Shown: piece after piece, positions 45,869-53,834 of the stretch
How positions within the stretch are numbered: position 1 is the stretch's first letter
How the letters are laid out: each line of letters begins with the position of its first letter
Assembly: GCF_900102055.1 (NCBI RefSeq)
Contig: NZ_FNBA01000001.1
Coordinates: forward strand, 893,085-957,084
Source: Ulvibacter litoralis
Lineage (GTDB): Bacteria; Bacteroidota; Bacteroidia; Flavobacteriales; Flavobacteriaceae
Direction: 5' to 3'
DNA: 64,000 nucleotides
Made by a program: the position numbers and the translations under genes
The notes under the pieces: model-generated
What the model saw: only the letters and a program-made list of their open reading frames with translations
The model's database searches: none
Told to the model about the DNA's origin: nothing

Positions 45869-46861
45869 ATGGCAAAGATTGGTAACATAGACGTTGGAGA
45901 TTTCCCGTTATTATTAGCTCCTATGGAGGACGTAAGCGATCCACCTTTTCGTGCATTGTGTAAAGAACAAGGTGCAGATGTGGTATATACTGAGTTTATC
46001 TCTTCGGAAGGACTTATTCGAGACGCGGCAAAAAGTGTGATGAAACTAGACATCTACGAAAAAGAGCGTCCGGTCGGAATTCAGATTTTTGGTGCTGTAT
46101 TAGAATCTATGTTGCGATCTATCGAAATTGTAGAAGCCAGCGGACCTGATATTATTGATATTAATTTTGGTTGCCCAGTGAAAAAAGTAGTTTCAAAAGG
46201 GGCAGGCGCCGGAATTTTAAAAGACATCGATTTAATGGTTTCTCTAACGGAAGCAATGGTAAAACACACCAACTTGCCTATTACTGTAAAAACAAGATTA
46301 GGATGGGATCACGATTCCATAAAAATTGTGGAGGTTGCAGAACGATTGCAAGATGTGGGTTGTAAAGCGATTTCTATTCACGGGCGTACGCGTGCACAAT
46401 TATATAAAGGAAATGCCGATTGGGCACCTATTGCCGACGTAAAAAACAACCAACGTATGCACATTCCCGTTTTTGGAAACGGCGACGTAGATACGCCAGA
46501 AAGAGCTATGGAGATGCGCGACAAATATGGATTGGATGGCGCGATGATTGGTCGTGCAAGTATTGGATATCCTTGGTTTTTTAGAGAAGTAAAGCACTTT
46601 TTTGAAACCGGAACACATTGTGCTCCACCTACCATGACCGAGCGTGTAGAAGCGGCAAAACGTCACCTTCAGATGTCTATAGATTGGAAGGGAGAAAAAT
46701 TAGGCGTTTTTGAAACCAGACGTCATTATACCAACTACTTTAAAGGCATTCCAGATTTTAAACAATACCGAATGAAGATGGTAACCAGCGATGAATCGGT
46801 AGATGTATTTGCTGCTTTCGATGAGGTTTTAGAAAAATTTGGAGACTTTCAGTTTAGTTAA
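45869..46861 (+). CDS. tRNA-dihydrouridine synthase (DusB-like)
   Basis: A 330-residue FMN enzyme that reduces uridine in tRNA. Hallmarks are PLLLAPMEDVSDPPFRALC at the N-terminus, INFGCPVKKVVSKGAGAGIL with the catalytic Cys, and KTRLGWDHDS, ISIHGRTRAQLYKG and FGNGDVDTPE further on. The subtype is best described as DusB-like. TATTTTTG (45853-45860) is 8 nt before the ATG. The 3' end overlaps the convergent permease gene by 4 bp. Confidence 0.94.
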   Translation: MAKIGNIDVGDFPLLLAPMEDVSDPPFRALCKEQGADVVYTEFISSEGLIRDAAKSVMKLDIYEKERPVGIQIFGAVLESMLRSIEIVEASGPDIIDINFGCPVKKVVSKGAGAGILKDIDLMVSLTEAMVKHTNLPITVKTRLGWDHDSIKIVEVAERLQDVGCKAISIHGRTRAQLYKGNADWAPIADVKNNQRMHIPVFGNGDVDTPERAMEMRDKYGLDGAMIGRASIGYPWFFREVKHFFETGTHCAPPTMTERVEAAKRHLQMSIDWKGEKLGVFETRRHYTNYFKGIPDFKQYRMKMVTSDESVDVFAAFDEVLEKFGDFQFS

Positions 46862-48057
46862 AGCAATAACTTTTCTCTAACCCTACTTGACGCAATTTTT
46901 GAAGCCACCAAACCTAAAATTGAAATGGTGGCAAACACAATAACAATATTTATAGGCTCTAACTTTACGGGATACGGCAAAGAGGCTGTGATATTAATGA
47001 ACTTAAATTTTAATTGTGCGGCAACCACTAACACACCAATTACGATTCCCAACAACCCTCCTAAGACAGTCATAAGCGTACCTTGAAGAAAGAAAATTTT
47101 CCGAATATCTTTCAAATCAGCTCCCATGTTATAGAGTGTTTTAATGTTTTTCCGCTTGTCTAAAATCATCATAATAATAGAGCCAATAACATTAAAAAGC
47201 GCGATGATGAGCACTAAGGTAAAGATGAGGTATACCGCGATATTTTCAGTATTCAGCATTTTATAAAGCGCATCGTTTTGCTGTATTCTATTTTTGAGTA
47301 GGATATCTTCAGAAAAGAGCACTTCAATTTCTTTTCTAATGTCTTTTTCTGAAACTCCTGGTGCTAGTTTTAACTCAATAGCCGAAATACTTGTAGAGTC
47401 TACTTTCAGCAAATTTCTAGCAAAATCAATATCTGAAAAAATGTATTTATTATTTAAATCTAGATTTACATCGTAAATACCTGTTACTACAACTTGTTGT
47501 TTGTTAAATACTTGAGTAGGATCTAGTTTCTGACCTTCATACGGTTTGGGTACGTATATTTCTAATAAATTACCGTAATCTCGGGTTCCTAATGACAGTT
47601 TTTGAGAAGTTCCAATGCCAATAACCACTTCATTTTGTCCGGGAATAAACCAGTAATCGTAGGCTAAAATACTATCGGTCTGAATAACATTCCCAAAGTT
47701 TTGATCGACTCCTTTTATATAAGTGATTTCATTTTTGTCTTTAAAATGCAAAAAGACACGCTCTTCAATTATTTTTGAAAACGCTTCAATGCCTTCAATA
47801 TTTTTTAATTTTTCCTCAGAATTTTTGGTAAACTGAAGTGTTTTGCCATTGGCAGGAGTGATTTTAAGATCACTATCAAATACAGAAGAAAACTGAAGGC
47901 TAAAATCTTTCAGTCCTGCAAATCCTGAGAGCACAATAAATAACGCCACAGCTCCTACTACAACACCAATAGCTGCAATAATTGTTATGATGTTAATTGC
48001 ATTATTGCTGCTTTTTGAAAACAAATAGCGTTTTGCAATGTACAGCGGGAAATTCAC
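46858..48057 (-). CDS. LolC/E-type ABC transporter permease (FtsX family)
   Basis: A 399-residue inner-membrane protein. The N-terminus FPLYIAKRYLFSKSSNNAINIITIIAAIGVVVGAVALFIVLSGF has the LolC/E-type start and first helix. A periplasmic domain (about 45-265) and three more C-terminal helices form an FtsX/MacB-type permease. The most likely role is lipoprotein release from the inner membrane. No LolD-type ATPase is adjacent. It lies 1 bp downstream of rbfA, so the two are probably co-transcribed. Confidence 0.9.
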   Translation of the reverse strand: MNFPLYIAKRYLFSKSSNNAINIITIIAAIGVVVGAVALFIVLSGFAGLKDFSLQFSSVFDSDLKITPANGKTLQFTKNSEEKLKNIEGIEAFSKIIEERVFLHFKDKNEITYIKGVDQNFGNVIQTDSILAYDYWFIPGQNEVVIGIGTSQKLSLGTRDYGNLLEIYVPKPYEGQKLDPTQVFNKQQVVVTGIYDVNLDLNNKYIFSDIDFARNLLKVDSTSISAIELKLAPGVSEKDIRKEIEVLFSEDILLKNRIQQNDALYKMLNTENIAVYLIFTLVLIIALFNVIGSIIMMILDKRKNIKTLYNMGADLKDIRKIFFLQGTLMTVLGGLLGIVIGVLVVAAQLKFKFINITASLPYPVKLEPINIVIVFATISILGLVASKIASSRVREKLLL

Positions 48058-48058
48058 G

Positions 48059-48454
48059 TTAAGACCTTTTTCTTTTTTCCAGTAAGTCTGGATTTTTGAT
48101 TGGATTTTCTTCTCCCTTTACGGCTTTATCAATAGTTTCGATATAATCTAATGAATCGTCGTTGTAGAACGTTAAATCAGGCATTTTACGAAGTTGATGC
48201 TTTGTTAATTGCGCGATTTGATGCTTAATTTTAGGTTTTACCTCGTTCAGTTCGGCAACAATTGGGTTTGCTTTTTCTGAAGGGAATACACTTACATATA
48301 CTTTTGCTATGGAAAGGTCTACGGTAACTCCTACTTTACTTACGGAAATAAGAATTCCCTGTTGCCCCATTTCACGAAGCATGTTTTGTAATACTATGGC
48401 AAGGTCGTTTTGTAATACGCCCGCGATCTTTTTCTGTCTGTTGCTTTCTTCCAT
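48059..48454 (-). CDS. rbfA: Ribosome-binding factor A
   Basis: A 30S maturation factor of 131 residues from the ATG at 48454 (MEESNRQKKIAGVLQNDLAIVLQ); an ATG 6 codons upstream is less likely because it overlaps the promoter box. The KH-type fold text KVGVTVDLSIAKVYVSVFP and the HQLRKMPDLTFYNDDSLDY end are diagnostic. The minus-strand -7 box TACTTTTG (48466-48459) ends 4 nt before the start, which suggests a very short or absent leader. The permease gene follows after 1 bp. Confidence 0.94.
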   Translation of the reverse strand: MEESNRQKKIAGVLQNDLAIVLQNMLREMGQQGILISVSKVGVTVDLSIAKVYVSVFPSEKANPIVAELNEVKPKIKHQIAQLTKHQLRKMPDLTFYNDDSLDYIETIDKAVKGEENPIKNPDLLEKRKRS

Positions 48455-48458
48455 GTTG

Positions 48459-48466
48459 CAAAAGTA
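48459..48466 (-). promoter_or_regulatory. -7 box of rbfA, touching the start codon
   Basis: The minus strand reads TACTTTTG, a perfect TAnnTTTG match, followed by only 4 nt before the ATG. Confidence 0.5.
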
Positions 48467-48613
48467 GTACAATAATTACTTTCCAAGCATATTTATAACA
48501 TTGTTATGTGTTTAGAGGCTTCATTTCGCAGTTTTTTAAACAATTCTTAACATTAGAAGGGTATTTCAGTAGGAAGTTTTACTATTTTTGAAAGAGATAC
48601 GATACAATATAGA

Positions 48614-49027
48614 ATGAATAAAATTGAACATATAGGTATTGCAGTTGCGAATATTGAGGAAGCAAATAAAGTGTATAAAAGTCTTCTAGGATATGAGCAT
48701 TACAAAACCGAAACGGTAGAAGGTGAAGGTGTGAAGACTTCCTTTTTTAAATGTGGCGATAGTAAAATAGAATTATTAGAAGCGACTAACGAGAATAGTC
48801 CTATCGCTAAATTTATTGAAAAGAAAGGGGAGGGTATTCATCACATCGCTTTTGCAGTTACAGATATTGAAGCAGAAGTAAAAAGATTACAAAAGGAAGG
48901 GTTTAGAGTCTTGAATGAAACGCCCAAACAAGGGGCAGATGGCAAGATTGTTGTTTTTTTACACCCTAAATCATCTCACGGAGTTTTAGTCGAACTTTGT
49001 CAAGATGCAAATATTAACGATAAATAG
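48614..49027 (+). CDS. mce: Methylmalonyl-CoA epimerase
   Basis: Interconverts the (R) and (S) forms of methylmalonyl-CoA in the propionyl-CoA/succinyl-CoA path. It has 137 residues of glyoxalase/VOC fold. Family text includes KIEHIGIAVANIEEANKVYKSLLG at the start, IELLEATNENSPIAKFIEKKGEGIHHIAFAV in the middle and a VFLHPKSSHGVLVELCQ end. The His and Glu metal ligands of the VOC fold are in place (H6, H82-83, E132). TATTTTTG lies at 48583-48590. The mutase is not in the window. Confidence 0.93.
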   Translation: MNKIEHIGIAVANIEEANKVYKSLLGYEHYKTETVEGEGVKTSFFKCGDSKIELLEATNENSPIAKFIEKKGEGIHHIAFAVTDIEAEVKRLQKEGFRVLNETPKQGADGKIVVFLHPKSSHGVLVELCQDANINDK

Positions 49028-49058
49028 TTTGCAGGATTTGTAAAGAGTTTTACATTTG
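49028..49058 (+). promoter_or_regulatory. Promoter of the CAU tRNA
   Basis: TTTG (49028-49031), a 19-nt spacer and TACATTTG (49051-49058) match the Bacteroidota promoter consensus exactly. The tRNA begins 12 nt later. Confidence 0.85.
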
Positions 49059-49070
49059 CAAACTGTTTTC

Positions 49071-49144
49071 GGTCCCATAGCTCAGCTGGTTAGAGCACCT
49101 GACTCATAATCAGGGGGTCCATGGTTCGAGCCCATGTGGGACCA
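49071..49144 (+). tRNA. tRNA with anticodon CAU (Met elongator or Ile2)
   Basis: A complete cloverleaf of 74 nt including the discriminator A. The acceptor stem is GGTCCCA/TGGGACC, the anticodon arm CCTGA-CTCATAA-TCAGG, and the T-arm CATGG-TTCGAGC-CCATG. CCA is not encoded. The CAU anticodon alone cannot separate elongator tRNA-Met from the lysidine-modified tRNA-Ile2. It is not an initiator by its paired first acceptor base pair. Confidence 0.95.
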
Positions 49145-49293
49145 CTTTTTAAGTTAGTGATAAAGAGATTTAAAAATAAAAACATTTTTTTTGATGTTTT
49201 TAAGCAATTTTTACGAAAAAACAGAGTTAATAAGTTTTTAATAACTTAATTTTTTCTTTGTAATTTAAAATTAATCATTACTTTAGCCGATAT

Positions 49294-49533
49294 ATGCGAC
49301 CCCAAATCGTTAAAAACATAGCTACTACAGTCCTTAGCATTCTTGCAAGCACTGTCATGCTTGGACAAGCCAGAGACGCTAGTTCAGGCCCACCCACTCC
49401 TGGAAGAGGGCCACTGCCTCCAATTGATTTATCTTTACCAATTGATTCTAATATTTTAATACTTGTCGTTTTAGGTTTAGCTTTTGGTATTTATTCTCTA
49501 GTGAAGTCAAAATTTAAGAATACTGCTTCGTAA
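49294..49533 (+). CDS. Small exported protein with PID-CTERM-like sorting tail
   Basis: A 79-residue protein with an N-terminal signal peptide (about 1-25, ending VMLGQ), a Pro/Gly-rich spacer (GPPTPGRGPLPPIDLSLPID), a hydrophobic helix (NILILVVLGLAFGIYSLV) and a short basic end (KSKFKNTAS). The P-I-D, helix, basic-tail layout matches what is called the PID-CTERM sorting domain in flavobacteria, thought to be processed by an exosortase-like system. Almost nothing is left besides signals, so the mature protein would be tiny. Its 3' end overlaps ribE by 20 bp. Confidence 0.75.
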   Translation: MRPQIVKNIATTVLSILASTVMLGQARDASSGPPTPGRGPLPPIDLSLPIDSNILILVVLGLAFGIYSLVKSKFKNTAS

Positions 49534-50104
49534 GCCTTTTCAGGTATTTCCCTATAACATCAAACTCTAAGTTTATTTCATCACCCACACAAAACGTGTT
49601 AAAATTTGTGTGCTCATAAGTGTAGGGTATAATCGCAACACTAAATTCAGTATCCTTAGAATTTACTACTGTTAAGCTTACACCATTTACCGTTATCGAT
49701 CCTTTTTCAATCGTCACATTTCCAAGCGAACTATCGTATTGAAATGTAAAATACCAACTTCCATCCGCTTCTTTAATTTTAGTACAAACCCCAATTCCAT
49801 CTACGTGTCCTTGTACTAAGTGACCATCTAGACGATCTCCAAGCTTCATGGCACGTTCTAAATTTACTTTAGAACCCACGACTAAATTTTTAAGATTTGT
49901 TTTGTCAAGCGTCTCTTTAATGGCTGTAACCACATAGTTTGTGTCGTTCAGTGCCACGACTGTCAAGCAAACACCATTGTGAGATACACTTTGGTCTATT
50001 TTTAATTCTGAAGTTAATTCGCTCGCAACAGTAATGTGAAGATTTTCTCCTTCTTGACGAAGCGCACTAATTTCACCAATCGATTCTATTATTCCTGTAA
50101 ACAT
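49514..50104 (-). CDS. ribE: Riboflavin synthase, alpha subunit
   Basis: Makes riboflavin from two molecules of 6,7-dimethyl-8-ribityllumazine. It has 196 residues with the usual two lumazine-binding repeats: MFTGIIESIGEI...SVSHNGVCLTVV and LVQGHVDGIG...GSITVNGVSLTVV. The C-terminal ANLFDVIGKYLKRL-like end (EINLEFDVIGKYLKRL) is typical. A minus-strand -7 box TACTTTTG (50138-50131) lies 27 nt upstream. I see no FMN riboswitch in the 59-bp gap to pdxA. Confidence 0.95.
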   Translation of the reverse strand: MFTGIIESIGEISALRQEGENLHITVASELTSELKIDQSVSHNGVCLTVVALNDTNYVVTAIKETLDKTNLKNLVVGSKVNLERAMKLGDRLDGHLVQGHVDGIGVCTKIKEADGSWYFTFQYDSSLGNVTIEKGSITVNGVSLTVVNSKDTEFSVAIIPYTYEHTNFNTFCVGDEINLEFDVIGKYLKRLTKQYS

Positions 50105-50117
50105 GGATACATTTAAT

Positions 50118-50138
50118 TACATTTGTAGTACAAAAGTA
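50118..50138. promoter_or_regulatory. Back-to-back -7 boxes for pdxA and ribE
   Basis: TACATTTG on plus (50118-50125) faces pdxA and TACTTTTG on minus (50138-50131) faces ribE. Both match TAnnTTTG and are 5 bp apart, so the two genes may compete for or share polymerase. Confidence 0.55.
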
Positions 50139-50163
50139 ATAATTAAATAGCGTTATCGTACGA

Positions 50164-51225
50164 ATGAGCAAGCGGGATAAAATAATAGTTGGGATTTCAA
50201 TAGGAGACCTAAACGGAATTGGAAGTGAAATTGTTCTTAAGACATTTCAAGATGTTAGAATGCTAGAGTTTTGCACTCCTGTTATATTTGCTTCAGTAAA
50301 GTTACTTTCTTATTTTAAGAAAGAATATAACTTAGACGTTAATCTTCACGGAATAGACCGATTAAGTGATGTTGTTCATAAAAAGATAAATGTACTCAAC
50401 GTTTGGAAAGAACCTGTTTCTATTAACTTCGGAAAAGAAGACACTGAAATTGGAGCCTATGCCATTAAATCATTAACAGCGGCAGTTTCAGCATTAAAAA
50501 CTTCAGAAATAGATGTATTGGTAACTGCACCTATCAATAAATCAAACATTCAATCTGAAACGTTTAATTTTCCAGGGCATACAGATTACCTTGCACAAGA
50601 ACTTGAAGGCGATAGTTTGATGCTCATGATTTCTGAAACAATGCGTGTCGGACTCTTAACAGATCACGTTGCAGTTAAGGATATTTCAAAAACAATTACT
50701 AGAGAATTAATTGATAAAAAGATTAATACTATTAACCAATCTTTGATTCAAGACTTTGGTATTGAAAAACCAAAAATTGCAGTGTTGGGTATAAATCCTC
50801 ATAATGGCGATAACGGTGTGATTGGAAATGAAGATGATACCGTTTTAAAGCCAGCTTTGGACAATATTCGAAACAATGGAAAGGTAGTTTTTGGTCCATA
50901 TGCAGCAGATAGTTTCTTTGGGTCGGGTAATTACAAAAATTTTGACGCCATTATTGCTTCGTACCACGATCAAGGTTTAGTCCCTTTTAAAACACTCGCT
51001 TTTGGGTCGGGAGTAAATTATACGGCAGGACTTAACAAAGTGCGTACATCCCCAGACCATGGGACTGCATACGACATTGCAGGAAAAAATATTGCAAATT
51101 ACGACTCTTTTAAAGAGGCTGTTTATAGCGCAATTAAGATCTTTGAAACAAGAGAAGAATACCTTGAAATTTCAAAAAATCCCTTAAAAATAAGTCGCAA
51201 AAAAGGCTATGTAAAAAAGAATTGA
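50164..51225 (+). CDS. pdxA: 4-hydroxythreonine-4-phosphate dehydrogenase
   Basis: A pyridoxal-phosphate biosynthesis enzyme of 353 residues. Family text: VGISIGDLNGIGSEIVLKTF at the N-terminus, VTAPINKSNIQSETFNFPGHTDYLA with a metal-binding His, LTDHVAVKDI, INPHNGDNG and ASYHDQGLVPFKTLAFGSGVNYTAGL near the end. All are well conserved. It is divergent from ribE. DUF177 follows on plus after 82 bp with its own promoter. Confidence 0.95.
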   Translation: MSKRDKIIVGISIGDLNGIGSEIVLKTFQDVRMLEFCTPVIFASVKLLSYFKKEYNLDVNLHGIDRLSDVVHKKINVLNVWKEPVSINFGKEDTEIGAYAIKSLTAAVSALKTSEIDVLVTAPINKSNIQSETFNFPGHTDYLAQELEGDSLMLMISETMRVGLLTDHVAVKDISKTITRELIDKKINTINQSLIQDFGIEKPKIAVLGINPHNGDNGVIGNEDDTVLKPALDNIRNNGKVVFGPYAADSFFGSGNYKNFDAIIASYHDQGLVPFKTLAFGSGVNYTAGLNKVRTSPDHGTAYDIAGKNIANYDSFKEAVYSAIKIFETREEYLEISKNPLKISRKKGYVKKN

Positions 51226-51233
51226 TAAATTAA

Positions 51234-51262
51234 TTTGCTTTTAAAATAATTTTTTATCTTTG
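51234..51262 (+). promoter_or_regulatory. Promoter of the DUF177-rpmF operon
   Basis: TTTG (51234-51237), a 17-nt spacer and TATCTTTG (51255-51262) fit the Bacteroidota consensus well. A leader hairpin (CACC.GCCTTA with TAAGG.TGGTG, about 51263-51287) lies between it and the start. Confidence 0.75.
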
Positions 51263-51307
51263 CACCCGCCTTATTTGTAAGGTGGTGAAGTAAAACAAGG
51301 TGGGATT

Positions 51308-51856
51308 ATGAAGGAAATGAAAGAATTTACCATTCCTTTTGTAGGATTAAAACTAGGAGAACACCGGTTTGATTTTGAAATTAAAAAACCGTTCTTTGAG
51401 CATTTTGAGTATGACGAATTTAATGATGCAAACATTAATCTCGATGTACTGTTGGACAAAAAAACAACACTGTTAGAGTTTACGCTTTCGTATACGGGAA
51501 CTGTAAATGTTAATTGTGATACCACTAACGAACCCTACAATCAGGGTGTTTCTGGAGAGTATCACTTTATTGTTAAGTTTGGTGATGTTTTTAATAATGA
51601 AAATGAAGACTTATTAATACTTCCTCACGGAAGTTATGAGGTTAACATTCAACAATACATTTATGAATCTATTATACTAGGCTTACCTAGTCGTAGAATT
51701 CATCCAGGAGTATTAGACGGCACCTTAAAAAGTGACATACTTGACAAACTTGAAGAATTAAGTCCTAACGGAAGCAATACCAATAAAGATGCAACCAAAG
51801 GCGAAACAACAGACCCGCGTTGGGACACATTAAAGAAACTATTAACGGACAAATAA
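51308..51856 (+). CDS. DUF177 (YceD-like) protein
   Basis: A 182-residue protein of the DUF177/YceD family, commonly encoded just before rpmF. Expected family text is present: the YTGTVNVNCDTTNEPYNQGVSGEY stretch and EDLLILPHGSYEVNIQQYIYESIILGLP. A fully conserved CxxC is not obvious, as in many Bacteroidota members. The role is probably in large-subunit rRNA or ribosome maturation, though not fully settled. rpmF follows after 9 bp. Confidence 0.9.
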   Translation: MKEMKEFTIPFVGLKLGEHRFDFEIKKPFFEHFEYDEFNDANINLDVLLDKKTTLLEFTLSYTGTVNVNCDTTNEPYNQGVSGEYHFIVKFGDVFNNENEDLLILPHGSYEVNIQQYIYESIILGLPSRRIHPGVLDGTLKSDILDKLEELSPNGSNTNKDATKGETTDPRWDTLKKLLTDK

Positions 51857-51865
51857 TATATAGTA

Positions 51866-52063
51866 ATGGCACATCCTAAAAGAAAAATCTCGAAAACAAG
51901 AAGAGATAAAAGAAGAACACATTACAAGGCAGTTGCTCCACAAATTGCTACAGATCCTACAACAGGTGAAGCGCATTTATATCACAGAGCACACTGGCAC
52001 GAAGGTAAACTTTACTATCGTGGACAAATTGTAATTGATGCTGTTGAAACAGTAGAGGCATAA
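51866..52063 (+). CDS. rpmF: 50S ribosomal protein L32
   Basis: A 65-residue ribosomal protein starting [23 protein letters not shown], the standard L32 beginning. The zinc-binding Cys of other L32 proteins are absent here (no Cys at all), so this is the Cys-free form. It is followed by a stem-loop terminator and then fabH. It is co-transcribed with DUF177. Confidence 0.97.
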   Translation: MAHPKRKISKTRRDKRRTHYKAVAPQIATDPTTGEAHLYHRAHWHEGKLYYRGQIVIDAVETVEA

Positions 52064-52086
52064 ATTCAATTTCTTGTTAGAAATAG

Positions 52087-52116
52087 ACTCTCACTACCTA
52101 TGTGAGAGTTTTTTTG
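52087..52116 (+). terminator. Terminator between rpmF and fabH
   Basis: Arms ACTCTCAC (52087-52094) and GTGAGAGT (52102-52109), with a 7-nt loop and a U-tract to 52116. It could terminate or attenuate read-through into the fatty-acid genes. Confidence 0.88.
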
Positions 52117-52238
52117 TTTTTTTACTTTTTAAAAGTTAAAAACAATCCAATATGCAACAGTTTTTGATTAAATTTTAGTAATTTTCCTTCCTTTTAGAGG
52201 GTTTTTGCCCTCTTTTTGATGAATTTTAATTCAAATTT

Positions 52239-53237
52239 ATGAGTACTATCACAGCAGCAATTACCGCTGTAGGGGGCTATGTTCCAGACTACGTTTTATC
52301 CAATCAGATTCTGGAAACCATGATGGATACCAATGATGAGTGGATCACTTCTCGTACCGGTATTAAGGAGCGTAGGATTTTAAAAGATAAAGACAAAGGC
52401 ACTTCTTTTCTTGCTATTGAAGCAGCGAAAGATTTACTTAAGAAAAGCAATACAGACCCGAAGGATATTGATATGGTGATTATGGCAACTGCCACGCCAG
52501 ATATGCCAGTCGCAGCAACAGGCGTTTACGTAGCTACTCAAATTGGAGCCGTAAACGCTTTTTCTTTTGACCTAGTCGCAGCATGCTCTAGTTTTCTTTT
52601 CGGAATGTCTACCGCAGCCAGATATATTGAATCTGGAAAATATAAAAAAGTTTTACTACTAGGTGCCGATAAAATGTCTTCTATTATTGACTATGAAGAC
52701 AGAACCACTTGCATCATCTTTGGCGATGGAGGAGGAGCGGTCCTTTTTGAACCGAACCATGAAGGTTTGGGGGTTCAAGACGAATACTTGCGTACAGATG
52801 GTATCGGAAGACCACATCTTAAAATAGATGCTGGAGGTTCTTTATTACCTGCATCTGCAGAAACAGTAGCTAATAAGCAACATTACGTATTTCAAGATGG
52901 AAAAACCGTTTTCAAATTTGCGGTTTCTAATATGGCAGATGTTTGTGAAAAAGTAATGACTAAAAACAACCTTTCTGGAGAAGATGTACAATGGCTGGTA
53001 CCACATCAAGCAAACAAACGTATTATTGATGCCGCAGCAAACCGCATGAAACTCCCCGAAGATAAAGTGATGATGAACATCCATAAATATGGAAATACTA
53101 CATCTGCCACATTACCTTTATGCCTTTGGGATTACGAGAAAAAACTTAAAAAAGGAGATAACTTAATTTTTGCTGCCTTCGGAGGCGGCTTTACTTGGGG
53201 TGCCGTTTACGTAAAATGGGCCTACGATTCAAAATAA
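52239..53237 (+). CDS. fabH: Beta-ketoacyl-ACP synthase III
   Basis: Starts fatty-acid synthesis by condensing an acyl-CoA with malonyl-ACP. It has 332 residues. The catalytic triad is Cys116 (VAACSSFLFG), His256 (LVPHQANKR) and Asn286 (HKYGNTTSA), all present. Type III rather than type II is supported by the length, by the DEWITSRTGIKERRI stretch near the start and by the DNLIFAAFGGGFTWGA-type end. accB follows 31 bp later and the genes are probably co-transcribed. Confidence 0.96.
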   Translation: MSTITAAITAVGGYVPDYVLSNQILETMMDTNDEWITSRTGIKERRILKDKDKGTSFLAIEAAKDLLKKSNTDPKDIDMVIMATATPDMPVAATGVYVATQIGAVNAFSFDLVAACSSFLFGMSTAARYIESGKYKKVLLLGADKMSSIIDYEDRTTCIIFGDGGGAVLFEPNHEGLGVQDEYLRTDGIGRPHLKIDAGGSLLPASAETVANKQHYVFQDGKTVFKFAVSNMADVCEKVMTKNNLSGEDVQWLVPHQANKRIIDAAANRMKLPEDKVMMNIHKYGNTTSATLPLCLWDYEKKLKKGDNLIFAAFGGGFTWGAVYVKWAYDSK

Positions 53238-53268
53238 AAAAATAAGAACACCAACTAAACCAAATAAT

Positions 53269-53748
53269 ATGGAGTTAAAAGATATTCAAAATTTAATAAA
53301 GTTTGTGGCGAAATCTGGCGCTAGCGAAGTAAAGTTAGAAATGGAAGATATAAAAATCACCATTAAAACGGGAAGCGAAGATCAAAAAGGTGAAACAACA
53401 TACATTCAACAATTGCCTGCAATGACTGCTCCACAGCAACAAATGATGGCACAACCAGTTGAAACATCTGCACCCACTGTAGCTGTAGAAGCTGCCGAAG
53501 ACTCAAAATTCATTACCATTAAGTCTCCAATTATTGGAACGTTCTATAGAAAACCATCACCAGATAAACCAATGTTTGTTGAAGTAGGAGCTTCTATAGG
53601 AACTGGAGATGTTTTATGTGTTATTGAAGCCATGAAACTTTTCAACGAGATTGAAAGTGAAGTGTCGGGTAAAATTGTGAAAGTTCTTGTAGACGACGCG
53701 TCTCCAGTAGAATTTGATCAACCACTATTTTTAGTAGACCCTTCATAA
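53269..53748 (+). CDS. accB: Acetyl-CoA carboxylase biotin carboxyl carrier protein
   Basis: The carrier subunit of acetyl-CoA carboxylase, 159 residues. The N-terminal part (about 1-40) leads through a Pro/Gln/Ala-rich hinge (about 45-78) to the C-terminal biotinyl domain. Lys123 in IEAMKLFNEIE is the biotinylation site. accC follows after 86 bp that hold a small hairpin. The carboxyltransferase genes accA/accD are not in the window. Confidence 0.96.
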   Translation: MELKDIQNLIKFVAKSGASEVKLEMEDIKITIKTGSEDQKGETTYIQQLPAMTAPQQQMMAQPVETSAPTVAVEAAEDSKFITIKSPIIGTFYRKPSPDKPMFVEVGASIGTGDVLCVIEAMKLFNEIESEVSGKIVKVLVDDASPVEFDQPLFLVDPS

Positions 53749-53790
53749 TATTCAAATCCCTCCTGCTTCGAACTGTCGAAATCAGGGAAC

Positions 53791-53818
53791 AACATTCAAA
53801 AGACCTCTTTCGAATGTT
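53791..53818. repeat. Hairpin in the accB-accC gap
   Basis: Arms AACATTCAAAAG (53791-53802) and CTTTCGAATGTT (53807-53818) pair with one mismatch and a 4-nt loop. There is no U-tract, so it is more likely an mRNA-stability or processing element than a terminator. Confidence 0.6.
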
Positions 53819-53834
53819 GAAACTATAGAGAAAT

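Noticed and set aside
49514-50164. FMN riboswitch before ribE
   Set aside because: The gap to pdxA is only 59 bp and lacks the conserved riboswitch core.
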